A DNA stretch of 64,000 nucleotides from Amycolatopsis orientalis DSM 43388 (lineage in GTDB: Bacteria > Actinomycetota > Actinomycetes > Mycobacteriales > Pseudonocardiaceae). Made by a program: the position numbers and the translations under genes. Positions 9,057-17,324 of the stretch are shown here, in pieces. The stretch covers positions 1-64,000 of the forward strand of contig NZ_ASXG01000077.1 of assembly GCF_000411975.1 (NCBI RefSeq), written 5' to 3'. The notes beneath the pieces are model-generated. The model searched no databases. It was given only the letters and a program-made list of their open reading frames with translations, and was not told where the DNA came from. Positions within the stretch are counted from its first letter, which is position 1, and every line of letters starts with the position of its first letter.

Positions 9057-10013
9057 TCAGTGCGGGTACTCCGTCGGGTCGATCGCGCTTTGTTCCGGGA
9101 ACAGCCCGGAGGGGAGCGCGGCCGGATCGATCTTGCGCACGGTGAGCTCGAGGTTGGTATGCGGGTACCCGTTGTCCTTCATTGAGGCGGCTACGCTGAA
9201 CTTCGAGAATGAGCAGTCGCGGGTGAAGCGGCCGGTCGCGGCGTCCCAGTCGAAGCCGCCGGTGCTGTAGACGGTGTAGTCGCCGTCCGCCAGTGTCACG
9301 GCCTGGTCGGTGCCGGAGACGTTCTTGACGAAGATGGCGTTCTTGCCGCCGCCCGCTCCGGTGATGACCGTTTCGTTCGCCAGGCTGCGGTTCGGTTCCG
9401 GCTGGGGGTCCGGGAACAGCGGGCCGAGGCGGTAGGGGTGAGCGGGGTCGGCGGTGGCCAGTTTCGCGAGGCTGTCGCGCAGCCCGGCGACGGCTTGGTT
9501 GCGGCTCAGCACCGACGTAGCGGAAAGGCCGCCGCACAGCTTGTTGTCGAACGTCGGGTTGATGACCTCGGGGAGAGCGCTGGCGTCGACCGCGTTGAGA
9601 TCGGTGATCAAGTCTCGGTTGGCCGCGCGAACGGCGTCCGGGGGTGTGGCGGCGTCGAGCTGGCGGACTGCCTGAGTGATCGCATCGTCGAGAGCCGTGC
9701 CCGCGTCCTTGAGCGCGGCGGCGGTGGTCGTCTGCCCGAGCCGCTGGGCGGCCGCGGTGATCGACGCGCCGAGGTCGGTGAGGAGCTTCTGGTAGCCCGC
9801 CGGGTCGAGCGGAGCCGGGTTGGCGGTGCTGCTCGGCGGGCTGACGCTGGCCAGGGAGCTGGTCGTGGCCGCGGGGCTGCTGGCCGGTGCGCTGCTGGCG
9901 GCGGTCTCGTCGTCCGAGCGGTTCGTCAGGGACAGCACCGCGCCGGTGCCGAAGACGACGGCGACGATGATCGCGGCGACCAAGCGCGGGCGAGTTTTCA
10001 GAAGGTCGAGCAC
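9057..10013 (-). CDS. Membrane-anchored hypothetical protein
   Basis: The 318-residue protein has one N-terminal transmembrane helix (residues 11-29), then a Ser/Ala/Pro/Thr-rich spacer (about 35-70), a predicted helical region, and a C-terminal part with Gly- and Asp-rich strands. There are only two cysteines (KLCGGL and TRDCSFS). It probably faces outside the membrane. I recognise no family. Its stop lies 1 bp from the convergent ddaH stop, leaving no room for a terminator between them. Confidence 0.75.
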   Translation of the reverse strand: MLDLLKTRPRLVAAIIVAVVFGTGAVLSLTNRSDDETAASSAPASSPAATTSSLASVSPPSSTANPAPLDPAGYQKLLTDLGASITAAAQRLGQTTTAAALKDAGTALDDAITQAVRQLDAATPPDAVRAANRDLITDLNAVDASALPEVINPTFDNKLCGGLSATSVLSRNQAVAGLRDSLAKLATADPAHPYRLGPLFPDPQPEPNRSLANETVITGAGGGKNAIFVKNVSGTDQAVTLADGDYTVYSTGGFDWDAATGRFTRDCSFSKFSVAASMKDNGYPHTNLELTVRKIDPAALPSGLFPEQSAIDPTEYPH

Positions 10014-10060
10014 CCGTCGATTTTCCGGGCTGTGCGGCGGATCCGGGTCGGTATTTCCGC

Positions 10061-10920
10061 CTACCTCAGCACCCGGCCGAGGAAGCCGCGCAGGTAGCCC
10101 GCGACCACGTCGAGGTGGCTTTCGAGCAGGAAGTGGCCTCCGTCGATCAGGTGCACCTCGGCGTCTTTGGCGTCGCGGGCGAAGGCTTCCGCTCCGGCCG
10201 GGCCGAAGATCTCGTCATTGCGGCCCCACACGGCGAGCACCGGGACGTCATGGGTGCGCAGGAATTCGTGCAGCCGCGGGTAAAGCGGCCGGTTGTGCTG
10301 GTAGTCGCGGAACAGCGCCAGCTGGATTTCGTCGTTGCCCGGGCGGGAGACCCGGGCGTAATCGTGCTCCCAGGTATCCGGGCTGACCAGGCTCGGGTCG
10401 GGGACGCCGTGCAGGTACTGCCAGCGGATGGCGGCGTAGCTCAGCGCGGTGCGGACGGCCGGTTCGGTGTCCGGGCCGGGGTTCGCGCCGTAGGCCCAGA
10501 GCCCGGCCCAGAACGAGTCGACGAAGCCTTCCTCGTACCCGTTGCCGTTCTGCGTGACGATCGCGGAAATCCGGTCCGGGTGCTTGAGCGCGAGCCGCCA
10601 GGCGATCGGGGCGCCGTAGTCCTGGACGTAAACCGCGTAGCGGTCCAGGCGGAGCTGGTCGAGCAGGCCGGAGGTGAGGTCGGCGAGGGCGGCGAAGGTG
10701 TAGTCGAACTCGTCCGCGCCGGGGGCGGCGGAGTGGCCGAAGCCGAGGTGGTCGGGCGCGATGACGCGGTAGCGATCGGCCAGCAGCGGGATGAGTTCCG
10801 GAACATGAAGGAGCTGGTCGGATACCCGTGCAGCAGGACGATCGCGGGCGCGCCGGCGGGGCCGGCCTCGCGGTAGAAGAGCTGCTGGCCGTCGACGGTG
10901 GCCGTCCGGTGCCGGATCAT
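10061..10920 (-). pseudogene. Alpha/beta hydrolase with a single-base frameshift
   Basis: Starting at ATG 10920 the frame reads as a normal alpha/beta hydrolase up to HGYPTSSFMFR, including the HGxP oxyanion motif. It then falls out of frame at about 10798-10801. Shifting by one base restores a clean frame for about 740 nt: ELIPLLADRYRVIAPDHLGF, then VQDYGAPIAWRLALKHPDR with the nucleophile-elbow Asp, VLAVWGRNDEIF, and a catalytic-His IDGGHFLLESH segment, to a TAG at 10061. One G appears to be missing from CCGG (minus strand FRNSS should read FRELIP). The intact frames on both sides suggest a very recent mutation or a sequencing error. The product would be an epoxide-hydrolase or dehalogenase-like enzyme. 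It is divergent from a CGNR regulator. Confidence 0.88.
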
Positions 10921-10922
10921 GA

Positions 10923-10952
10923 CTAACCCCTTTGCAGTTTCAATCTGGTTAG
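10923..10952. promoter_or_regulatory. Candidate CGNR operator, copy 1
   Basis: The sequence CTAACC, then 18 nt, then GGTTAG forms an inverted repeat just upstream of the hydrolase start. An identical arrangement with the same 18-nt spacing occurs at 10979-11008. Two equally built sites in a divergent intergenic region strongly suggest binding by a dimeric regulator, most simply the CGNR protein. Confidence 0.6.
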
Positions 10953-10978
10953 GTGCTCGCCGGCGAACCACGGTCGAG

Positions 10979-11008
10979 CTAACCTGTCAAAGGGTTTGAT
11001 CTGGTTAG
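10979..11008. promoter_or_regulatory. Candidate CGNR operator, copy 2
   Basis: This is the second CTAACC-N18-GGTTAG inverted repeat, 56 bp downstream of the first. It ends at the regulator's ribosome binding site, so binding here would block the regulator's own gene. ATCTGGTTAGG is shared by both copies. Confidence 0.6.
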
Positions 11009-11016
11009 GAGCTTCG

Positions 11017-11478
11017 ATGGATGTGCTCGCCCTGCTCAACAGCAGGCCGCTGGTGAATGGCGCGGAGCAGGACGCGCTCGGCCGGCAATGGGCGGTTGAG
11101 CACGGCGGGGACGGCAGTGGCGCGGAGCTGGAGCTGCTGCGGCAGGCGCGGGATCTCCTGCGCGACGTCGTGCGGGGCGACGCCTCGCCGGTGGCCCTGC
11201 GGCCGCTGCTCGAGGGCGTGCGGCAGGTGCCGGAGGTTTCCGCGGACGGTCTTCGCTGGTCGGTCGAGACGCCGCCGCATGCTCGGCTGGCCGTCGAAGC
11301 GGTGCTGGATTGGGCGGCGATCGAAAAGGATCTTCCCGGGCGGTTGCGGGCTTGTGCCAACGACGAATGCCAGCTGTTCCTGCTCGATCGCAGCCGGGCG
11401 AACCGCGCGCGATGGTGCTCGATGGCCGCCTGCGGCAACCGGGAGAAGGTGCGGCGGCACTATCAACGGAATCATTGA
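11017..11478 (+). CDS. CGNR zinc-finger regulator (ABATE domain)
   Basis: The 153-residue protein carries the C-terminal CGNR zinc finger: CANDECQLFLLD, then RANRARWCSMAACGNREKVRRHY, with four Cys and basic residues for DNA contact. The N-terminal helical part fits the ABATE/ginI-like domain usual in this family, whose members are thought to be stress-response transcription factors. The ATG at 11017 is chosen because AGGAG lies 6 nt upstream; a longer in-frame start would overlap the presumed operator. It is divergent from the alpha/beta hydrolase and probably regulates it and itself. Confidence 0.88.
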   Translation: MDVLALLNSRPLVNGAEQDALGRQWAVEHGGDGSGAELELLRQARDLLRDVVRGDASPVALRPLLEGVRQVPEVSADGLRWSVETPPHARLAVEAVLDWAAIEKDLPGRLRACANDECQLFLLDRSRANRARWCSMAACGNREKVRRHYQRNH

Positions 11479-11656
11479 ATCTTCACCCAAAGGTGTGAAG
11501 ATGGTGGGCTGTCTACAAGTGTGGACGTCCTCCGATTTTCCTGCGCGAGTGTTTTCGCTGCGCAGGAAGTGCGCTGTTGACCATGGGATCGGCACCGGTA
11601 ACTACTCCGTTTGCGAATCCGATTAATCGGGTACGGTAGTTCGGACGGGAGGCGCG

Positions 11657-12286
11657 ATGATCACCTTTGCGGTGCACGGCATTGGAAAGCCCCAGCGGGC
11701 TCTCGATCCGGGTGAGGACGAGCGGTGGATCACCGTGGAGCAGTTCGACGCGCTCCTGGACGTCGTCTCCGTGACCGGTGCGCAGCTCACCTTCGACGAC
11801 GGCAACTCCTCGGACGTCGAGATCGCGTTGCCGCGGCTGGTCGAGCGCGGGCTTTATGCCGAGTTCTTCCCGTTGGCCGGCCGGGTCGGCGAGCGCGGCT
11901 ACGTGGACCGCGCCGGGCTGCGGCAGCTGGTGGACGCCGGCATGCACGTCGGGTCGCACGGCTGGGACCGGCTGGACTGGCGGCGGCTCGACGGGTCCTT
12001 CGCGGTGCGCCGCGAGCTGGACGAAGCGCCGCGGCTGCTGGAGCAACTGAGCGGGACGCCGGTGCGGCGGTTTTCGCTGCCGGAGGGCCGGTTCGACCGG
12101 CGAGTGCTGACACATCTGCGCGAGGCCGGGGCGACCCGGGTGTACGCGAATGTCGGCGGGGTGCGCGGTGCGGCGCTGGTGCGTCCCCGGACGGAGATCC
12201 GGTCGGACCTGAACCCGCGCTGGGCCGAGGCGATGAGCCGCCCGCGTCGATTCCCCGCCCGCTGGGCTTCCCGCCCCGGACGTTGA
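11657..12286 (+). CDS. Polysaccharide deacetylase family protein (NodB-like)
   Basis: The 209-residue protein has the NodB-fold metal motifs: QLTFDDGNSSD near residues 44-54 (catalytic Asp pair) and MHVGSHGWDRLDW near 98-110 (HxxxxH-type metal site). It would remove acetyl groups from a cell-surface or exopolysaccharide. There is no signal peptide, so it is probably cytoplasmic. The last 25 residues are Arg/Pro-rich and do not resemble the fold; the end may have been remodelled by mutation. A hairpin follows at 12294-12339. The neighbouring chitosanase gene suggests a role in amino-polysaccharide turnover, but they are not cotranscribed. Confidence 0.82.
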   Translation: MITFAVHGIGKPQRALDPGEDERWITVEQFDALLDVVSVTGAQLTFDDGNSSDVEIALPRLVERGLYAEFFPLAGRVGERGYVDRAGLRQLVDAGMHVGSHGWDRLDWRRLDGSFAVRRELDEAPRLLEQLSGTPVRRFSLPEGRFDRRVLTHLREAGATRVYANVGGVRGAALVRPRTEIRSDLNPRWAEAMSRPRRFPARWASRPGR

Positions 12287-12293
12287 TTCCTTC

Positions 12294-12339
12294 GGGGGTT
12301 CCGTTCACCGGACTGTGCGGTCCGACGGGAAAAACCCCC
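12294..12339 (+). terminator. Hairpin after deacetylase gene
   Basis: GGGGGTT at 12294 pairs with AACCCCC ending at 12339, and the inner part contains further complementary CCG/CGG segments. It lies directly after the deacetylase stop and before the chitosanase gene. Confidence 0.6.
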
Positions 12340-12428
12340 TCTTTCGGCGGGTTGTGACCGCATCCGTTCGGCGGCATCCTGAGCGCGCGCCGCCGTAAGG
12401 AAAGTTTCCTAATAAACAGGGAGCGTCG

Positions 12429-13115
12429 ATGCGGAAACTCGTCCTGCTCGCGATTCTGGCGATCGCCGCCGCCGTCCTGCCCACCGCGCTCGCCTCCGCG
12501 GCGACCACCACCGCCGAAGCGGTCCAGGCGGGCCCGACCGCGGATCAGATCCTCGCCAAGGTGGCCTCCTGCAAGCAGATCTCCAACGGCAAATACAAAA
12601 CCGACGAAGACGCCGGCAGCGCGACCGTCCCGGTGTGCGACGCGGGCAAGGCGGTCTTCTGGAAAGCCGACATGGACATCGACTGCGACGGCCAGCGCAC
12701 GACGCAGTGCAACGAGAACACCGACTGCTGCTTCTACCCCGACACCGCGTTCCCGCAATCCGACGGCAAGCCGCTCAACGCCGCCAAACTCCCGTACATC
12801 GTCGTCCCGAGTTCGAGCAGCATCTGGAACTACGAAAAGTCCGGCCTCCGCGGCGGCGGATCCTGCGCGGTGATCTACAACGGCAAGGTCGAGTACGCGG
12901 TCATCGGAGACACCGGCCCGAACAAGATCATCGGCGAAGCGTCCTACGCGACGGCGAAGGACCTGGGCATCAACCCAGACCCGAAGAACGGCGGGGTCGA
13001 CTCCGGCGTGACGTACGTGTGCTTCAAGAACTCGGCGGTGAACCCGATCGAGGACCACGCCGCGGCGACGAGCACCGGGCAGAAGCTGGCGTCGGCATTC
13101 GTGGGCGGAAACTGA
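12429..13115 (+). CDS. Secreted chitosanase, glycoside hydrolase family 75
   Basis: The 228-residue protein begins with a Sec signal peptide (MRKLVLLAIL... ALASAA, cut near residue 24). The mature protein has the GH75 signature: FWKADMDIDCDGQRT with its catalytic Asp near residues 82-84, then CNENTDCCFYPDTAFPQSDG, and a VIGDTGP segment with a second acidic residue. Six or more cysteines imply disulphides. It should hydrolyse beta-1,4-linked glucosamine outside the cell. The ATG follows a GGGAG site. A stretch of about 140 bp before it includes the previous gene's terminator. Confidence 0.9.
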   Translation: MRKLVLLAILAIAAAVLPTALASAATTTAEAVQAGPTADQILAKVASCKQISNGKYKTDEDAGSATVPVCDAGKAVFWKADMDIDCDGQRTTQCNENTDCCFYPDTAFPQSDGKPLNAAKLPYIVVPSSSSIWNYEKSGLRGGGSCAVIYNGKVEYAVIGDTGPNKIIGEASYATAKDLGINPDPKNGGVDSGVTYVCFKNSAVNPIEDHAAATSTGQKLASAFVGGN

Positions 13116-13184
13116 ATTTTCCGAAGCCTCGGAAGGCATTCACTGCCTTTTCCGGACAACCGTGGGCAAATTCCCCTGCCGATG

Positions 13185-13203
13185 CGGCCGGATGGGGTAA
13201 CCA
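13185..13203. promoter_or_regulatory. Repeated 19-bp upstream motif, copy 1
   Basis: CGGCCGGATGGGGTAACCA lies about 130 bp before the sugar-nucleotide dehydrogenase gene. A copy with one mismatch lies at 15899-15917 before the first Wzz-like gene. The shared position ahead of two transcription units suggests a common regulator site. Confidence 0.45.
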
Positions 13204-13334
13204 GCGGTCCGATGGCGGTCCAGGGCGGGAATCCGTGCGGTGACGCGGATTCCCGCCTTGTTATGCGGAACCGGTAACGAAGCCCGTCCGCGCTCCGACC
13301 AATGAGCAGCGAGCGGTCGGGCGGAGGTTCCGTG

Positions 13335-14669
13335 GTGAAGATCAGCGTCTTCGGGCTGGGGTACGTCGGGTGTGTGTCCGCGGCTTGCCTCGCGGGAGAA
13401 GGACACGAGGTCGTCGGAGTGGACGTCAATCCGGCGAAGGTGGCTCTCGTGACCGCCGGCAAGGCTCCGGTGGTCGAAGAACGGATCGGGGAACTGACCG
13501 CGGAGGTGGTCGCTTCCGGTGCCCTGCGCGCCACGACCGAGGTGGCCGAGGCGATCCTCTCGACGGACGTTTCCCTGGTGTGCGTAGGCACGCCGTCCGC
13601 GCCCAACGGGAGTCTTTCCACCGAATATCTGCAGCGCGTCGCCGAGGAGATCGGCGAGGCGTTAAAAGAACGAAAAGCTCTGGGAAACAACGAGGTTCGG
13701 CACACCGTGGTGTTCCGGAGCACGATGCTGCCGGGCACCTGTCTCGGACTGCTCGTGCCGATCCTGGAAAAACACAGCGGCGGTACCGCGGGGGTCGACT
13801 TCGGCGTCGCGGTGAACCCGGAATTCCTCCGCGAGGGCACCAGCGTCCGAGACTTCTTCCAGCCGCCGAAAACGGTGATCGGCGAGTTCGACGCGGCCAG
13901 CGGGGACGTCGTGGCGAAGCTGTACGACCGCCTTCCCGGTGACGTGTTCCGCGTGCCGATCCCGGTCGCGGAGATGACGAAGTACGCGGACAACGCTTTC
14001 CACGGCGTGAAGATCGGTTTCGCGAACGAACTCGGCGCGATCTGCCGTGCGCTCGGGCTCGATTCGCATCAGGTGATGGACGTCTTCCTGGCCGACCGCA
14101 AGCTCAACATCAGCCCGGCGTACCTGCGGCCCGGGTTCGCCTTCGGCGGTTCGTGCCTGCCGAAGGATCTGCGCGGGCTGGTCTACGCCGCGCGGCAGGC
14201 GGACGTCTCGGTGCCGTTGCTGGCTCACGTGCTGCCGTCGAACACCGAACATCTCCACCGGGCGTTCGAACTGGTCGCGCGGACCGGGAAACGCAAGGTC
14301 GGGCTGTTCGGGCTTTCGTTCAAACCGGGCACCGACGACCTGCGCGAGAGCCCGCTGGTCGAACTCGCGGAACGCTTGCTGGGCAAGGGATACGAGCTCA
14401 AGATCTACGACGCCAACGTCAGCCTGTCGCGGCTGATGGGGGCCAACCGCGAGTACATCGAAAGCCGGCTGCCGCATCTCGGGCAGCTGCTCGCCGGGTC
14501 GGTGCGGGAGGTGCTCGACCACGCCGAAGTGTGCTTGATCGGCACCTCGGACCCGGAGGTGCTGGCCGCTCTGCCGCACGGCAGCGGGCCGGTGCTGGTC
14601 GATCTGGTCCGCGTCCCGGACGCCGCCGCGCGCCGGGCGGAAGAGGGGTACGTCGGCCTTGCCTGGTGA
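13335..14669 (+). CDS. UDP-glucose/GDP-mannose 6-dehydrogenase family protein
   Basis: The 444-residue enzyme oxidises a nucleotide sugar twice at C6, giving a uronic acid donor. It has a Rossmann start (MKISVFGLGYVGCVSAACLA), the EFLREGTSVRDFF segment, the central KYADNAFHGVKIGFANE helix, the catalytic Cys in FAFGGSCLPKD, and the C-terminal FGLSFKPGTDDLRESP motif. The EFLREGT and FAFGGSCLPKD wording is closer to AlgD-type GDP-mannose dehydrogenases than to typical Ugd, but substrate choice is not certain. The GTG at 13335 is chosen because GGAGG lies 7 nt upstream. It starts the plus-strand polysaccharide cluster, and its end overlaps the next gene by 11 nt. Confidence 0.9.
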   Translation: MKISVFGLGYVGCVSAACLAGEGHEVVGVDVNPAKVALVTAGKAPVVEERIGELTAEVVASGALRATTEVAEAILSTDVSLVCVGTPSAPNGSLSTEYLQRVAEEIGEALKERKALGNNEVRHTVVFRSTMLPGTCLGLLVPILEKHSGGTAGVDFGVAVNPEFLREGTSVRDFFQPPKTVIGEFDAASGDVVAKLYDRLPGDVFRVPIPVAEMTKYADNAFHGVKIGFANELGAICRALGLDSHQVMDVFLADRKLNISPAYLRPGFAFGGSCLPKDLRGLVYAARQADVSVPLLAHVLPSNTEHLHRAFELVARTGKRKVGLFGLSFKPGTDDLRESPLVELAERLLGKGYELKIYDANVSLSRLMGANREYIESRLPHLGQLLAGSVREVLDHAEVCLIGTSDPEVLAALPHGSGPVLVDLVRVPDAAARRAEEGYVGLAW

Positions 14670-15873
14670 GGGCTTTTCCGAAAGCGAAATCCTGCGGAAC
14701 CGGGTCGCGCTGATTCTCGTGGAGAATCTGTCCGTGCCGTTCGACCGGCGCGTGTGGCAGGAATGCCAGACGCTGCGCGACGCCGGGATGACGGTGCACG
14801 TGATCTGCCCCCAAGGCACGAAACGGGACACCGAGGCCGAGGTCGTTCTCGACGGCGTGCACCTCCACCGGTACCCCCTGCGAGCGGCGACCGGCGGACC
14901 GGCCGGGTACGCGCGCGAATACGGATCCGCGCTGTGGCACACGTTCCGGCTCGCGCGCAAGATCGGCCCGGTCGACGTCGTGCACGCCTGCAACCCGCCG
15001 GATCTGCTGTTCCTGGTCGCCCGGATGTTGCGAAGACGGGGTGCGAAGTTCATTTTCGATCAACACGACCTGGTGCCGGAACTGTATCTGTCTCGGTTCG
15101 ACCGCGGGCAGGATTTCCTTTACCGCGGGGTTTGTGCGTTGGAACGCGCCACCTACCGCGCGGCCGATGTCGTGATCGCGACCAACGAGAGCTACCGCCA
15201 GGTCGCGCGGATCCGCGGCGGCAAGCGGCCGGACGACGTGTTCGTGGTCCGCAGCGCGCCTGTCGTGGAGCGGTTCCACGAGGTGCCGGTGGAGCCGGAA
15301 CTCAAGCGGGGCAAACCGAATCTGCTGTGCTACCTCGGCGTGATGGGTCCGCAGGACGGCGTGGATTACGCCCTGCGCGCGCTTGCTTCCCTGCGCGACG
15401 AGGTGGGCCGTGACGACTGGCACGCGGTGTTCGTCGGGGCCGGTGACACGTTCGACGAGATGGTCGCGTTGTCGCATCGGCTCGGTTTGTCCGGGCAGGT
15501 GGAATTCACCGGCCGGGTGTCCGACGAGGATCTGCTGCGGTATTTGTCCGCGGCCGACGTGTGCCTTTCGCCGGATCCGCTCAACCCGCTCAACGACGTG
15601 TCGACGATGAACAAGGTCATGGAGTACATGGCCATGGGCAAACCGATGGTGTCGTTCGAGCTGCGCGAAGCGCGGGTTTCGGCGGGCGAGGCGGCGCTTT
15701 ACGCGCCGGCCAACGACGTCGCGGAGTTCGCGAAGCTCGTCGCGGTGCTCCTGGACGACCCGGAGCAGCGGGAACGGATGGGCAAGCTCGGCCGGGAACG
15801 CGTGCGCGGACCGCTCGCCTGGGGCAATTCGCAGGCGGCGTTGATCAAGGCGTACGAGCGTGCGCTGGGTTGA
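14659..15873 (+). CDS. Glycosyltransferase family 4
   Basis: The 404-residue GT-B enzyme resembles WbuB-type transferases. The N-terminal domain opens with VALILVENLSVPFDRRVWQE, the acceptor domain carries DVVHACNPPDLLF and FDQHDLVPELY, and the donor domain ends with a YMAMGKPMVSFELREARVS stretch where the nucleotide-sugar-binding E-x7-E-like motif lies. It is cytosolic or membrane associated and would extend the lipid-linked repeat unit. The TTG start at 14659 overlaps the dehydrogenase gene; a better start is not visible. Confidence 0.9.
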   Translation: MPGEGFSESEILRNRVALILVENLSVPFDRRVWQECQTLRDAGMTVHVICPQGTKRDTEAEVVLDGVHLHRYPLRAATGGPAGYAREYGSALWHTFRLARKIGPVDVVHACNPPDLLFLVARMLRRRGAKFIFDQHDLVPELYLSRFDRGQDFLYRGVCALERATYRAADVVIATNESYRQVARIRGGKRPDDVFVVRSAPVVERFHEVPVEPELKRGKPNLLCYLGVMGPQDGVDYALRALASLRDEVGRDDWHAVFVGAGDTFDEMVALSHRLGLSGQVEFTGRVSDEDLLRYLSAADVCLSPDPLNPLNDVSTMNKVMEYMAMGKPMVSFELREARVSAGEAALYAPANDVAEFAKLVAVLLDDPEQRERMGKLGRERVRGPLAWGNSQAALIKAYERALG

Positions 15874-15898
15874 GGCGGGTCGCGGTTCGAACAAGGTT

Positions 15899-15917
15899 CG
15901 GCCGGATGGTGTAACCA
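15899..15917. promoter_or_regulatory. Repeated 19-bp upstream motif, copy 2
   Basis: CGGCCGGATGGTGTAACCA matches 13185-13203 at 18 of 19 bases. It is about 64 bp upstream of the first Wzz-like gene and marks the beginning of the long overlapping operon. Confidence 0.45.
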
Positions 15918-15980
15918 ACCGGTGCGGTGTCGCGACGGGGTCAATGACCCGTGCGTCGGCCCGTGAGGGGAGACCCTGTT

Positions 15981-17324
15981 TTGAGTGACGAAACAATACG
16001 CCTCTCCGTCGTGGGAAAGGTGGTGCGCCGGCGCTGGCGAGCGTTGCTGTTGCTCGCCGTGGTCGGCGCGGGTGTCGGGGCCGGGGCTTCCACCGTGCTT
16101 TCCCCGGGCTACGAGGCGCAGGCCAGCGTGCTGCTGCAGGGGCCGCGGCAGCCGGACGAACTGCTGACCGAGGCGCAGGTGGCGACGAGTTCGGTCGTGC
16201 TCGACCGGGCGTCCGCGGCGCTGGGACTCGGAATTCGCGGGACGGATTTGCAGAAATCGGTCGCCGCGTCGGTCGCGCAGGGCAATGTCGTGACGATTAC
16301 CGCGAAAGGCTCCAGTCCGGAGCGCTCGCAGCAACTGGCCGACCAGGTTGCGGGCGAGTTCGTGAAGTATTCGACGCAATTGCTCGGAAATTCCGCCGAT
16401 CAGGCCGCGCAGCTCGCGCAACAGCAGAAGGAAGCGCTGCGGCAGCAGATCACCCAGACCAACCAGCGGATCCTCGACCTGTCGAAGGCCGTGGAGAACG
16501 GAGACTCCGTCGAGGGCGTCCAGGCCCGCACGACGTTGCAGGGCTTGCGGACGGCCCTGGAACAGGCGGTCAACAACCTCAACGCGGCCGACGCGGCGAC
16601 CGGCGCGGGCAACATGGTCGTGCTCGGCCCGTCCGAACGGCCGTCCTCGCCGTCCGCACCGACCTTCCTGCAGTTGACGGCCGGCGGCGCGGCGCTGTTC
16701 TTCGTGCTCGGAATCCTGGCCTACCTCTTCGGCGCGCGGACTGACCGCAGGCCGCGCAGCGAGGGCGAAATCGGTGCCGCACTGGGTGCGCCGGTGCTCG
16801 CGAGCATCGACGTCCCGGCGGCCTCGGACGCGCCGGCGAAGTGGTGGCGGAAGGCGGTCGGGAACGACCGGCCGTGGAATCTGCCCGAGGTGCCGGCCTC
16901 CGCGGGCGACGCGGCGCGCGAGGTCCGGTACCGCCGTGTGCTGGCGCGGCTGGGCGCGGATCGCGACGGAGTGCTGCGACTGCTCATTCTCGTCCCGCGC
17001 GGGGACGCCTCGGCGCGGAAGGTCGCGGAACAGTTCGCGGAGACCGCGCGTGGCGACCGTCTCCGTGACGAGGTGGCCGTGGCGGAAATCGAGGTGGTGC
17101 CCGGGGCGCAACCGATCGTGCCGGACGGAACGGCGGGGGTGCTCGTGGTGGTGTCGCTCGGCTCGCGCAACGCGTGGGAGTTGGTTTCGATTTCGGAGGC
17201 GTGCTCGGACGCCGGGCACGACATTCTCGGTGCCGTGCTGGCCCGCGAAGTCCGTCTGGCTGGCGGACCGAAGCAGAAACCGGTCGCGAAGCAGCGCACC
17301 GGCGAGCTGGCGGGTGCGCGGTGA
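15981..17324 (+). CDS. Wzz/chain-length-determinant-like protein with degenerate kinase domain (1)
   Basis: The 447-residue protein has two transmembrane helices, near residues 22-42 and 231-251, enclosing an extracytoplasmic domain with a coiled-coil (ALRQQITQTNQRILDL). This is the layout of polysaccharide co-polymerases. The cytoplasmic C-terminal part follows the outline of a BY-kinase (LLILVPRGDASARKVAEQF, later AGHDILGAVLA) but lacks the GxxxxGK[ST] P-loop, so it is unlikely to bind ATP. The TTG at 15981 is preferred because AGGGGAGA lies about 8 nt before it. It probably controls chain length together with its downstream neighbour, with which it overlaps by GTGA. Confidence 0.8.
   Translation: MSDETIRLSVVGKVVRRRWRALLLLAVVGAGVGAGASTVLSPGYEAQASVLLQGPRQPDELLTEAQVATSSVVLDRASAALGLGIRGTDLQKSVAASVAQGNVVTITAKGSSPERSQQLADQVAGEFVKYSTQLLGNSADQAAQLAQQQKEALRQQITQTNQRILDLSKAVENGDSVEGVQARTTLQGLRTALEQAVNNLNAADAATGAGNMVVLGPSERPSSPSAPTFLQLTAGGAALFFVLGILAYLFGARTDRRPRSEGEIGAALGAPVLASIDVPAASDAPAKWWRKAVGNDRPWNLPEVPASAGDAAREVRYRRVLARLGADRDGVLRLLILVPRGDASARKVAEQFAETARGDRLRDEVAVAEIEVVPGAQPIVPDGTAGVLVVVSLGSRNAWELVSISEACSDAGHDILGAVLAREVRLAGGPKQKPVAKQRTGELAGAR

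Noticed and set aside
11657..12286. Frameshift near the end of the polysaccharide deacetylase
   Set aside because: The Arg/Pro-rich end looks odd, but neither alternative frame gives a recognisable continuation, so a frameshift cannot be supported.
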